Program-made: the position numbers and the translations under genes
Shown here: piece after piece, positions 1 through 6,287 of the stretch
Numbering within the stretch: the stretch's first letter is position 1
Layout of the letters: every line of letters begins with the position of its first letter
NCBI GenBank assembly: GCA_012514855.1
Contig: JAAYZL010000158.1
Coordinates: 1-12,213 of the forward strand
Direction of reading: 5' to 3'
Length of the DNA: 12,213 nucleotides
Source of the DNA: Clostridiales bacterium
GTDB taxonomy: Bacteria; Bacillota_A; Clostridia; Christensenellales; Aristaeellaceae
Notes under the pieces: model-generated
The model's input: only the letters and a program-made list of their open reading frames with translations
Told to the model about the DNA's origin: nothing
The model's database searches: none

Positions 1-60
1 TGAATTCCGAGAAATGCTTGCATTTCTTGGACAGCGTGGCGACTTTGTCGACACGCTGAA
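1..60 (-). repeat. Partial copy of the hairpin-array repeat element
   Basis: Read on the minus strand, bases 60 to 1 match bases 5053-5112 almost throughout. The first 26 bases, from cagcgtgtcgac to cgccacgct, are identical. The second hairpin (bases 7-30) matches the one at 5083-5109 except for a few substitutions and a 3-base shortening of its loop region. The element continues off the left window edge. On the minus strand it begins two bases after the terminator hairpin of the SpoIID-domain gene, just as the full copy abuts the terminator after the lipid kinase gene. The similarity is visible directly; calling it a mobile or dispersed repeat is inference from two copies. Confidence 0.75.
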
Positions 61-81
61 TGCCGCCCGGCGTGGGCGGCA
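61..81 (-). terminator. Terminator hairpin of the SpoIID-domain gene, T-tract interrupted
   Basis: An 8-bp perfect stem (tgccgccc and gggcggca) closes a 5-base loop, 15 bases after the stop codon of the SpoIID-domain gene. Only two T residues follow on the minus strand before the repeat element begins. A normal intrinsic terminator would have a longer T-tract, so it may have been displaced by the element. The overall size (8+5+8) is the same as the terminator stem at 5034-5054. Confidence 0.6.
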
Positions 82-96
82 CCTGCTTGAAGATTT

Positions 97-1074
97 CTAT
101 CCCCAGAGCTTTACGATATCCGCGCCGCTGAAGTAGTGCTCGACGATCTCGGTCGCGCTCTTCCCGTCCTTGGCCATCTCGTAGGCGCCCCACTGCGAGA
201 GCCCGACGCCGTGCCCGAAGCCGCGGCCCTTGATCGTGACCTCTCCGCCCTTGACGTCGATCGACTCGATCAGCGTGCTCTTCATCTCGGTCGCGCCGAG
301 CTTGATCCGAAGCGACGGCGCGGACACGGTCTTCCCGTTGACGATCAGCGTCTTCGCGCGGCCCGAGGCGCCCTTTTCGCCGACCTCGACGGTCTCGATA
401 TCCCCGGTCTCAGCGCCGGTCGCCCTGCATCCCGCCGCGAACTCCTTCGAGCTGAACTTAACCGTCCACTGTTTGACGTCGTCCGGCGCGTCCTTGGAGT
501 CCGGCGAGTCCGTGACGGACAGGTACGGCGGGTCGCCCTCCTTGAACTCGAGCGCGACGCTCGGCAATTCCGTCTTGCCGCCGGCATTCGCGTGGAACCA
601 CGCCTGCGGGAACTCGCCCTGATAGCTCATCACGAGGCCCTTCGTCTCCTCGACGGCCTTGCGCACGTTTTCATTGATGTTGACCTCGCTGTACGCCTGC
701 GCCTCGCTGACGTCCGTGGAGATGTCCGCGCCCTCGTACTTCGAGTCCTTCGTCCCGATGAATTTCAGGACAAATGTGCGGGCAAGGATCGCCTGCGCCT
801 TCAGCGCCTCCGCCGGCCAGTCGTTTTTCATCTCTCCCGCGAGCACGCCCATCACGTAGGTCTCCAGATCCATCTCGGAGACGGCCTTCGCCTCGGTGTC
901 ATAGACCTTCAGAATCGGCACGCCGCTCTCGTTCGTCTCGAGCTTTTCGGGGATCTTGGGCTTCACGACGTCCACCTTGATCTCTTCCTTGTTCTCCACG
1001 TCGGCCCGCATGCAGCCGCAAAGCGCGAGCGCAAGCGCGAGCACAAGCGCAAAAAACCAAACCTTCTTCCGCAC
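97..1074 (-). CDS. SpoIID/LytB-domain lipoprotein
   Basis: This encodes a secreted, lipid-anchored protein of the SpoIID/LytB family. SpoIID itself is a lytic transglycosylase that cleaves denuded peptidoglycan during engulfment in sporulation; related proteins act elsewhere in wall metabolism. The N-terminus is a signal peptide (MRKKVWFF, then a Leu/Ala-rich core) ending in a lipobox LCGC, with the lipidated Cys at residue 21. The conserved LETYVMGVLAGEM segment carries the Glu at residue 81 that aligns with the SpoIID catalytic Glu. The C-terminus has the typical GRGFGHGVGLSQWGA motif. An ATG at 1083 abuts the aggagg site with no spacer, so the GTG at 1074 (9 bases downstream of aggagg) is preferred, giving 325 residues. 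It lies 62 bases after radA and may be cotranscribed with it. The family is clear; a strict sporulation role is not proven. Confidence 0.88.
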   Translation of the reverse strand: MRKKVWFFALVLALALALCGCMRADVENKEEIKVDVVKPKIPEKLETNESGVPILKVYDTEAKAVSEMDLETYVMGVLAGEMKNDWPAEALKAQAILARTFVLKFIGTKDSKYEGADISTDVSEAQAYSEVNINENVRKAVEETKGLVMSYQGEFPQAWFHANAGGKTELPSVALEFKEGDPPYLSVTDSPDSKDAPDDVKQWTVKFSSKEFAAGCRATGAETGDIETVEVGEKGASGRAKTLIVNGKTVSAPSLRIKLGATEMKSTLIESIDVKGGEVTIKGRGFGHGVGLSQWGAYEMAKDGKSATEIVEHYFSGADIVKLWG

Positions 1075-1136
1075 GTTTATCATCCTCCTGCGGATATTTT
1101 GAGCGCGCGGAGGTCGATCTATGCCCGCCGTGAAAG

Positions 1137-2528
1137 CTATTCGCCTTTTTTGGAATAAAGTCCCAGCGCGGCAATCGCGTCAAGCACGGTTTCGGCCGGA
1201 TGCGCGCGCACGCCGTCCGGGACGCGCACGCCGCGCAGGTTCGACTTGGGCAGCACCACGTCCTGAAAGCCGAGCCGCGCGCACTCGCCGAGCCGTCGTT
1301 CCGCCTGCGGAACCGCGCGCACCTCGCCGGCGAGCCCCACCTCCCCCATCACCGCGAAGCTCGCGCCGATCGGCCGGCCCGTCAGAGACGAGGCGACCGC
1401 CATGCACAGCGCCAGGTCCGCCGCGGGCTCCGAGAGCGTCATGCCCCCGGCGATGTTGATGTACACGTCCTGATCGAAGAGCCGCATGCCGGCGCGCTTT
1501 TCGAGCACCGCGAGCAAAAGCGACAGCCTGCCCTGGTCGACGCCGCTCGCCATCCTGCGCGGGTTCCCGAACGGGGTTCGCGAGACCAGCGCCTGCACGT
1601 CCGTCAAAAGCGGCCGAGAGCCCTCCATCGCGCACAGCACGACCGAGCCGCTCGCGTTGTGCGCGCGCTCGGACAGCAGCGCCTCGCTCGCGTTCAGGAT
1701 TTCCATCATGCCCTCGGAGGTCATCTCGAACATGCCGAGCTCGTTGACCGAGCCGAAGCGGTTCTTGACGGCCCTGAGAAGCCTGTAGTGGTTCTGCCGG
1801 TCGCCCTCGAAGTACAGCACCGCGTCGACCATGTGTTCGAGCACGCGCGGCCCGGCGATCGCGCCCTCCTTCGTCACGTGGCCGACCAGAAACACGCTCG
1901 CGCCCATCTGCTTCGCGAGCCGGATCAGCTGCGCCGCGCTCTCGCGCACCTGCGACACGCTGCCGGGCGCCGACGCGAGCTCCGGAAGGTACATCGTCTG
2001 GATCGAGTCGACGACCATGACGGACGGCTTCAGCTCCTCCATGCGGCGCTCGACGGTCGTCATGTCGTTTTCGGAGAGCACGTACATGCCGGTCTGCGAA
2101 GCGCCCAGCCGGTTCGCACGCAACCGGACCTGCCGGGCGGACTCCTCGCCGGACACGTACAGCACGCGCTCGCCCGCGCCGGCCATGTTCGCCAACGCCT
2201 GCGTCAAGAGCGTCGACTTCCCGATGCCCGGATCGCCGCCGACGAGCACGACCGAGCCGTCGACGACGCCCCCGCCGAGCACGCGGTCGAGTTCGCCGAT
2301 GCCGGACGGCCTGCGCTGTGCCGCGTCGTCGGGGATTTCGTCGATCCTGACCGCCATCGCCCCCGCTCCCGGCGCGCGCTTCAGCTTTTTCTCCGGCAGA
2401 TTTCCCTCGGGCGAGCGCACCTCCTCGACGAGCGTGTTCCAGTTCTCGCACTCCGGGCACCGCCCGAGCCACCGGCCGGTCTCATAGCCGCATTCGCCGC
2501 AGACGTATACGCTCCTGCTCTTCGCCAC
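1137..2528 (-). CDS. radA: DNA repair protein RadA
   Basis: RadA (Sms) is a RecA-like ATPase with DNA-unwinding activity that promotes branch migration in recombinational repair. The 463-residue product has the whole family layout. An N-terminal four-Cys zinc finger (C10, C13, C24, C27) is followed by a Walker A motif GGDPGIGKST at 97-106, VLYVSGEES near 122-130, the RadA-specific KNRFG at 255-259, and a C-terminal Lon-protease-like domain from about residue 290. An open frame extends far upstream, but the GTG at 2528 lies 7 bases after a ggaggg site and puts the zinc finger at the expected place, so it is taken as the start. It is transcribed divergently from the phosphoesterase-like gene, from an extended -10 promoter just upstream. 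The length is normal for the family. Confidence 0.95.
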   Translation of the reverse strand: MAKSRSVYVCGECGYETGRWLGRCPECENWNTLVEEVRSPEGNLPEKKLKRAPGAGAMAVRIDEIPDDAAQRRPSGIGELDRVLGGGVVDGSVVLVGGDPGIGKSTLLTQALANMAGAGERVLYVSGEESARQVRLRANRLGASQTGMYVLSENDMTTVERRMEELKPSVMVVDSIQTMYLPELASAPGSVSQVRESAAQLIRLAKQMGASVFLVGHVTKEGAIAGPRVLEHMVDAVLYFEGDRQNHYRLLRAVKNRFGSVNELGMFEMTSEGMMEILNASEALLSERAHNASGSVVLCAMEGSRPLLTDVQALVSRTPFGNPRRMASGVDQGRLSLLLAVLEKRAGMRLFDQDVYINIAGGMTLSEPAADLALCMAVASSLTGRPIGASFAVMGEVGLAGEVRAVPQAERRLGECARLGFQDVVLPKSNLRGVRVPDGVRAHPAETVLDAIAALGLYSKKGE

Positions 2529-2565
2529 GAAAAGTCCCTCCGAGCCTCCTGTATTTCCAATTTGT

Positions 2566-2594
2566 ATTATAGCATGTTTTCCGATGACTTGCCA
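2566..2594 (-). promoter_or_regulatory. radA promoter
   Basis: On the minus strand a perfect TATAAT (2571-2566) is preceded by TGC, an extended -10. The hexamer tggcaa (2594-2589) lies 17 bases upstream as a weak -35. The radA start codon is about 38 bases downstream of the -10. Confidence 0.65.
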
Positions 2595-2617
2595 GATGCG
2601 CGATTTCGTTTTATAAT
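2589..2617 (+). promoter_or_regulatory. Sigma-A-type promoter of the phosphoesterase-like gene
   Basis: TTGCCA (2589-2594), a 17-base spacer and TATAAT (2612-2617) form a near-consensus housekeeping promoter. The -35 hexamer occupies the same six base pairs used by the radA promoter on the other strand. Transcription should start near 2624, leaving a leader of about 100 bases. Confidence 0.75.
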
Positions 2618-2672
2618 AGGTGTATTCATTCCGTTTGCCGGCGTGCCAATACCGTATATGGCCCGCCGACCC

Positions 2673-2692
2673 GCAATCCGCAGGCGGATTGC
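2673..2692 (+). other. Leader hairpin upstream of the phosphoesterase-like gene
   Basis: The arms gcaatccgc and gcggattgc are perfect complements with almost no loop, so an 8-bp stem with a 4-base loop is likely in the 5' leader. No T-tract follows, so it is not an intrinsic terminator. It ends 18 bases before the ribosome binding site aagggg (2711-2716). A role in mRNA stability or translation is possible but unproven. Confidence 0.4.
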
Positions 2693-2723
2693 TAAACCTG
2701 ACCTTTATTGAAGGGGTAGTTTC

Positions 2724-4049
2724 ATGCGCGAAGATGAAATCCGGCCGACAATTCCAGACGTCGGCCGCCGAAAAGACGAAGACGAGCTCTCGCTGTACGG
2801 GGACGAGCAGGACGCCCCCCTCCGCAGGCGGCGGAGGCCCAGCCACCCCGCGAAGAAAAAGAAAAAGCGCGGGCATCGGGCGCCGGTCAAAAGGAAGAGA
2901 AGGAAGCGGCGCTCGTTTTTCGAGTGGCTGTTTGCCGGCACGGCTCCGAGGAAGCGCACGAGCGGGCTTCGGCTGTTCGGGAAAGATATCCGCCTGTCGT
3001 TCTGGCCGACGTTTCTGATCGTCGCGGCGCTGTTGATCGTGAGCGTCGTGTTTTTGCAGAGCACGAACATCACGGTCGACGAGGAGAAGGTCACGCTGGT
3101 GGGCCTCCCCGGAAACCTCGAGGGCTACCGGATACTGCACATCTCGGACCTCGCGGGCAAGCGCTTCGGCGACGGGCAGGCGACGATCCTGCGCGAGATC
3201 GGGACCCTCGACTACGACTGCGTGCTCCTCACCGGCGACATGGTCGGAAAGGGCGGCGATCCGGAGCCGTTCTACGAGCTTCTCGAGGGCCTCCCCAGCC
3301 GGAAGCCCGTCTACTTCATCGCGGGCGACTCCGACCCCGGCCCTGTCCGGAAGGCCGCGCGCGAGATCACCGGCACCGTCGAAGAGATGGTGCTCGAGGA
3401 CTGGGTTCTCGGCGCGGTCGAGCGCGGCGCTACCTACGTCGACGCGCCGGTCAGGCTCGCGGTCGGCGACAGCGTCGTCTGGATCACGCCCGCGGACATG
3501 CTGAATCTGAACGCGTCGGAGATGGTCGCCACCTGCAAGGCGCAGATGGAGCAGGAGCAGGAGGGCACGGTGCTCGGCCTGCAGGCGGACTACGACACGC
3601 TGCCCGCGACGACCTACCGCTTCGAGCGTGCGACGCGGCTGCTGGACGCGGTCAACCGGATGTCCGAGACGGACGTGCACCTGTCGCTCGCGCACGAGCC
3701 GCCGTCCGACGCGTTTTTGAGGGCGTCCGCCTCGCACGACACGCCGGACGAGAAGTTCCTGACGCAGCCCTCGATCGTGCTCGCCGGGCACTACTGCGGC
3801 GGCGTGTGGCGGCTGCCGTTCCTGGGCGCGTTCTACATCCCCTCGGCGACCGCCGACCGCCACGGCTGGCTCCCGGCGCAGCAGGACGTCAAGGGGCTGT
3901 CCGCCGTAAGCGAGACGCACCTGTATATCACGGCCGGGCTTTCGACGCCGGGAAGCGCGCCGTTCATGGCCTTTCGGATGCTGAACAGCCCGGAGATTTC
4001 GGTGATCGAGCTGACGGCGACGCTTCCGGAGAGCATGCTCGAGAGGTAG
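2724..4049 (+). CDS. Membrane-anchored calcineurin-like phosphoesterase homologue, probable pseudoenzyme
   Basis: The 441-residue product has a very basic cytoplasmic tail (runs of Arg/Lys at 34-38, 44-48 and 56-63), one transmembrane helix at about 93-112, and an extracytoplasmic domain resembling the YkuE/YaeI branch of metallophosphoesterases. The landmarks are HISDLAG (139-145), LLTGDMVGKGG (168-178), IAGDSDP (199-205), AHEPPSD (323-329), LAGHYCGGVWRLP (353-365) and the terminal ITAGLSTPG and PEISVIEL blocks. Several metal ligands expected from the family are replaced: DxH is D-L-A, the second Asp of GDxxD is Gly, GNH(D/E) is GDSD, and GHTH is GHYC. This suggests loss of dinuclear metal catalysis. 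The ATG is 7 bases after aagggg. The fold assignment is good; the substrate or binding role is unknown. Confidence 0.8.
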   Translation: MREDEIRPTIPDVGRRKDEDELSLYGDEQDAPLRRRRRPSHPAKKKKKRGHRAPVKRKRRKRRSFFEWLFAGTAPRKRTSGLRLFGKDIRLSFWPTFLIVAALLIVSVVFLQSTNITVDEEKVTLVGLPGNLEGYRILHISDLAGKRFGDGQATILREIGTLDYDCVLLTGDMVGKGGDPEPFYELLEGLPSRKPVYFIAGDSDPGPVRKAAREITGTVEEMVLEDWVLGAVERGATYVDAPVRLAVGDSVVWITPADMLNLNASEMVATCKAQMEQEQEGTVLGLQADYDTLPATTYRFERATRLLDAVNRMSETDVHLSLAHEPPSDAFLRASASHDTPDEKFLTQPSIVLAGHYCGGVWRLPFLGAFYIPSATADRHGWLPAQQDVKGLSAVSETHLYITAGLSTPGSAPFMAFRMLNSPEISVIELTATLPESMLER

Positions 4050-4086
4050 GCGCTGCCAAGTTGTGGAAATATAACAGACGGCGAAC

Positions 4087-4116
4087 TTGACACCACACTC
4101 GGCATTCGGCTACAAT
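4087..4116 (+). promoter_or_regulatory. Sigma-A-type promoter of the lipid kinase gene
   Basis: A consensus TTGACA (4087-4092), an 18-base spacer and TACAAT (4111-4116) lie in the short gap after the phosphoesterase-like gene. The ATG at 4115 sits inside the -10 element, so it cannot be the translation start of a transcript made from this promoter. That supports the ATG at 4151. Confidence 0.75.
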
Positions 4117-4150
4117 GGATCGAGGATTACTGAGGCAGGCTGGTGGTGCG

Positions 4151-5026
4151 ATGTATGCTTTGATTGTCAACCCCGTCTCCGGAAACGGGCGCGGGATGCG
4201 GGAATATCCCCGCGTGGAGGCGCTGCTCCGGGAGGAAGGCATCCCCTATCGCCTGTCTCTGGCCGAGGAACGCGGAAGCGTCCGGGCGTACGCCGCCGAG
4301 GCCGTCCGCGAGCGGATGGACGGCATCATCGCCGTCGGGGGCGACGGGACGCTGTTTGAGATCATCAACGGCATGGCCGGAAGCAGCCTTGCCCTTTTGT
4401 TTGTCTGCTGCGGCACCGGAAACGACTTCGTCAAGTCGCTGAACCTGCCGAAGGAGCCCATTGAGGCGCTGCGGCAGCAACTGCACGCGCCCCTCTGCGC
4501 GATCGACATCGGCAGGATGAACGACATCTACTTTCTGAACGTCTCCGGCACGGGGCTCGACACCGAGGTGCTCGTGCAGGCGGAGAAGTACAAGCGCGAC
4601 CACATGGGGCTGGGCGTATATCTGCGCGGCGTCCGCGACGCGATCCGCTTCTTTCAGCCGACCAGCGCGCGAGTCGGCTTCGACGGCGCGGAGCCCGAGG
4701 AGAGGCGCTTTTCGATTCTCTCGATCGGCAACGGCCGCTACTTCGGCGGCGGCATGAAGCCGGTTCCGACCGCGGTCCTTAACGACGGGCTGTTCGACGT
4801 CGTCGTCACGCGCCCGGTCAAGAAGTGGATGATCGGGTTTCTGCTGATGCTGTTCGTCCCCGGCTGGTACGCAAAGACGTTTCTCGCGAAGACGTTCCGC
4901 TGCAAGAGCGTCCGCATCGTCGCGCCCGGCATGACGCTGAACCTCGACGGCGAGCTGATCCGCTGCGACGACGCGCGGTTTGAATTGCTGCCCGCGCGGC
5001 TGAACGTGCGCGTGCCGGGGCTTTAG
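4151..5026 (+). CDS. Diacylglycerol/YegS-type lipid kinase
   Basis: This 291-residue protein belongs to the DAGK-catalytic, YegS/BmrU/DgkB family, soluble kinases that phosphorylate diacylglycerol or a similar lipid at the membrane and feed phospholipid recycling. It has the N-terminal MYALIVNPVSGNGRG block, the nucleotide-binding GGDGT at 63-67, GTGND at 88-92, the C-terminal-domain NGRYFGGGMKPVPTA segment and a final NLDGE motif. Its length fits the family. The start was set by family alignment and by the promoter, whose -10 covers the only further in-frame upstream ATG; the ribosome binding site (ggtggt) is weak. The gene has its own promoter and is convergent with the small membrane protein gene across a split terminator. 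The exact lipid substrate cannot be read from the sequence. Confidence 0.92.
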   Translation: MYALIVNPVSGNGRGMREYPRVEALLREEGIPYRLSLAEERGSVRAYAAEAVRERMDGIIAVGGDGTLFEIINGMAGSSLALLFVCCGTGNDFVKSLNLPKEPIEALRQQLHAPLCAIDIGRMNDIYFLNVSGTGLDTEVLVQAEKYKRDHMGLGVYLRGVRDAIRFFQPTSARVGFDGAEPEERRFSILSIGNGRYFGGGMKPVPTAVLNDGLFDVVVTRPVKKWMIGFLLMLFVPGWYAKTFLAKTFRCKSVRIVAPGMTLNLDGELIRCDDARFELLPARLNVRVPGL

Positions 5027-5027
5027 T

Positions 5028-5054
5028 AAAAAAATCAGGGCTCGGCGCCCTGAT
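5028..5054 (-). terminator. Left half of a split bidirectional terminator (A-tract plus stem)
   Basis: Seven A residues (5028-5034) precede a hairpin with arms atcagggc and gccctgat and loop tcggc (5034-5054), two bases after the lipid kinase stop codon. On the minus strand this is a complete intrinsic terminator with a T-tract. On the plus strand the T-tract is missing, because the hairpin-rich element starts at 5055. The stem is repeated exactly at 5280-5300, where the T-tract is present instead. Confidence 0.7.
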
Positions 5055-5279
5055 CAGCGTGTCGACAAAGTCGCCACGCTATCCGGGAAATGCAGGATGC
5101 ATTTCCCGGAATTCTGGATTTCCTGTGGCGCTGCGCGTCACGGCCGGAAATCCTGCAGGGAAGCGCGTACATGCCGCGCTCCTCGGCGACGTACATGCCG
5201 TCGCCTGCGGATTGAAGATGAAGGGGTTTCGACCCCTTCATCCATCCCCAAGGGAGGGGCGGGGTTTGTTGATGGTCTG
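5055..5279 (+). mobile_element. 225-bp hairpin-array element inserted in a terminator
   Basis: This stretch is made almost entirely of consecutive inverted repeats. They are: 5056-5080 (11-bp stem with one mismatch, loop aaa); 5082-5110 (13-bp perfect stem, loop gga); 5116-5153 (8 outer and 7 inner pairs); 5162-5180 and 5185-5205 (twin stem-loops with the same loop); and 5217-5242 (11-bp perfect stem, loop ttcg). It is bordered by identical 21-base direct repeats, 5034-5054 and 5280-5300, each of which is the terminator stem. Its first 55 or so bases recur at the left end of the window. No convincing protein is encoded. A non-autonomous mobile repeat whose RNA or DNA folds is the best reading; a locally made structured RNA is the alternative. 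Confidence 0.65.
5162..5205 (+). other. Twin stem-loops with an identical TACATGC loop
   Basis: Stem one pairs agcgcg (5162-5167) with cgcgct (5175-5180). Stem two pairs ggcgacg (5185-5191) with cgtcgcc (5199-5205). The stems differ in sequence, yet both close a seven-base loop TACATGC with a G-C pair. They are separated by four bases. Identical loops on different stems suggest that the loop is what matters, for example for binding a protein or another RNA. Confidence 0.6.
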
Positions 5280-5305
5280 ATCAGGGCTCGGCGCCCTGAT
5301 TTTTT
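5280..5305 (+). terminator. Right half of the split terminator (stem plus T-tract)
   Basis: This is an exact second copy of the stem at 5034-5054, here followed by six T residues (5300-5305). It forms a normal intrinsic terminator for plus-strand transcription arriving from the lipid kinase gene through the element. The stem overlaps the last codons and the stop of the minus-strand small membrane protein gene. Confidence 0.7.
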
Positions 5306-5694
5306 GCCGCTTTCTTCGACCTCCTCTGACGGATCGCGATCGCCGCCGCGACGGCGAGATACGCCGCCGTGAAGCTGATCAGTATGTTCAGGTAGGACGT
5401 CGGCTCGCTCTTGGCGATCATCCCGGCCAAATAGATCAAGAGAAGCGCGCAGCCGAGCGAGATTATGTAGTGAATCAACCCCAAAAGCAGCGCGCGCGTC
5501 CACTTCTGCTCCCGCCCGAAGCCGAACAGGTAATAGGTCGCAATCGGAATCAGGCATATCAGCGCGCGCGCCAATATGTTGAGGTTCGTGTCCGTCGCCG
5601 TCCCGACGAACAGCTGCGCGACGCTGCTGATGACGGTCAGCAACGCATAGCCCGCGGCCCAGAACAGAAACCCGCTCGCGATTTTTCTCTTCAC
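5281..5694 (-). CDS. Small four-helix membrane protein, function unknown
   Basis: This 137-residue protein is not one I recognise. Four hydrophobic segments are visible, at about residues 7-29, 40-58, 67-93 and 101-121, followed by a basic tail (RQRRSKKAAK). The GTG start at 5694 overlaps the TGA stop of the ATPase gene as GTGA, so translation is probably coupled to the transporter operon. The last codons (QGAEP and stop) lie inside the terminator stem at 5280-5300. High use of G or C at third codon positions and conserved spacing with the ABC genes support a real gene. It could be an accessory membrane subunit of the importer or an unrelated small membrane protein; the sequence does not decide. 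Confidence 0.75.
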   Translation of the reverse strand: MKRKIASGFLFWAAGYALLTVISSVAQLFVGTATDTNLNILARALICLIPIATYYLFGFGREQKWTRALLLGLIHYIISLGCALLLIYLAGMIAKSEPTSYLNILISFTAAYLAVAAAIAIRQRRSKKAAKNQGAEP

Positions 5695-6287
5695 GCTCTC
5701 CCCGTCCCTTCCCCATTCAACCTCAACTCGCCGACCGCGCCCATCAGCGCGGCCTCGTCCCGGTCGTGCGAGACCAGCACGACGGTCGCATTTCCGCAGC
5801 GGCTCCTGAGGAACTCGACCGCCCTTTTCCGCGCGTCCTCGTCGAGCCCGGTAAACGGCTCGTCGAGCATCAGCACGTCCGGCCGGAACAGCGCCGCGCG
5901 CGCGATCGCCACGCGCCTGCGCATGCCGCCGCTGTACTTCGCGACGCGCTTCGGGTCGTCCGGCGCGAGATCGAGCTCCCGGAGCGCCTCGCGAATCTCC
6001 CGGTCGGACACCTCCTTCGGAGACGTGAGCCGAAGGTTCCGCGCCGCGGAAAAGTGCTCGATCAGCCGGTCCTCCTGAAATACCGCCGCGAGCCGCGAGC
6101 CTTCCGGCATCTTCACCACGCCCTCGTCGGGCGCGACGAGGCCGAGCATGATGTTCAAAAGCGTCGTCTTTCCCGAGCCCGACGGGCCCGAGAGCGCCGT
6201 GACCGCGTTTTGGGGAAACGCGTAAGACACGCCCCGGAACACCGGCTGGCCGTCAAACGCCTTCGAAATCCCCTCTAGCGCGACCAC
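5691..6287 (-). CDS. ABC transporter ATP-binding protein, NitT/TauT type
   Basis: This is the ATPase of the importer formed with the permease and binding protein encoded upstream. In the 198-residue product the motifs are Walker A GPSGSGKTT (34-42), the Q-loop Gln at 71, signature YSGGM (118-122), Walker B VLMLDEP (138-144) and the switch SHD from 173. The open frame runs further upstream, but the GTG at 6287 follows ggaggg by six bases and gives the usual family N-terminus (MVALEGISKAF), so it is chosen. It overlaps the permease gene by 13 bases. The protein is shorter than the roughly 240-260 residues common in this subfamily because the region after the H-loop is brief, so it is a compact but apparently intact ATPase. 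Confidence 0.92.
   Translation of the reverse strand: MVALEGISKAFDGQPVFRGVSYAFPQNAVTALSGPSGSGKTTLLNIMLGLVAPDEGVVKMPEGSRLAAVFQEDRLIEHFSAARNLRLTSPKEVSDREIREALRELDLAPDDPKRVAKYSGGMRRRVAIARAALFRPDVLMLDEPFTGLDEDARKRAVEFLRSRCGNATVVLVSHDRDEAALMGAVGELRLNGEGTGRA

Noticed and set aside
136..1158. Long plus-strand open frame opposite the SpoIID-domain gene
   Set aside because: The product is rich in Arg, Leu and His with no recognisable domain, as expected for the mirror of a GC-rich gene; the minus strand has clear family motifs.
2529..3920. A long minus-strand open frame continuing upstream of radA through the phosphoesterase-like gene
   Set aside because: It is the antisense of the plus-strand gene in GC-rich DNA. 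The radA start is fixed by a ribosome binding site and the zinc finger at 2528, and a promoter lies between.
4115..4150. An in-frame upstream ATG that would lengthen the lipid kinase by 12 residues
   Set aside because: It lies within the -10 box of the promoter, lacks a ribosome binding site, and the family begins at the MYALIVNP segment.
5035..5241. A 68-codon minus-strand frame inside the hairpin element, ending in the same QGAEP-stop as the membrane protein
   Set aside because: Its bases are almost fully accounted for by inverted repeats, it has no evident ribosome binding site, and its shared ending comes from the duplicated terminator stem.
5028..5305. CRISPR array or group II intron as explanation for the repeated hairpin region
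   Set aside because: There are no regularly spaced identical repeats with unique spacers, no reverse transcriptase, and 225 bp is too short for an intron with its conserved domains.
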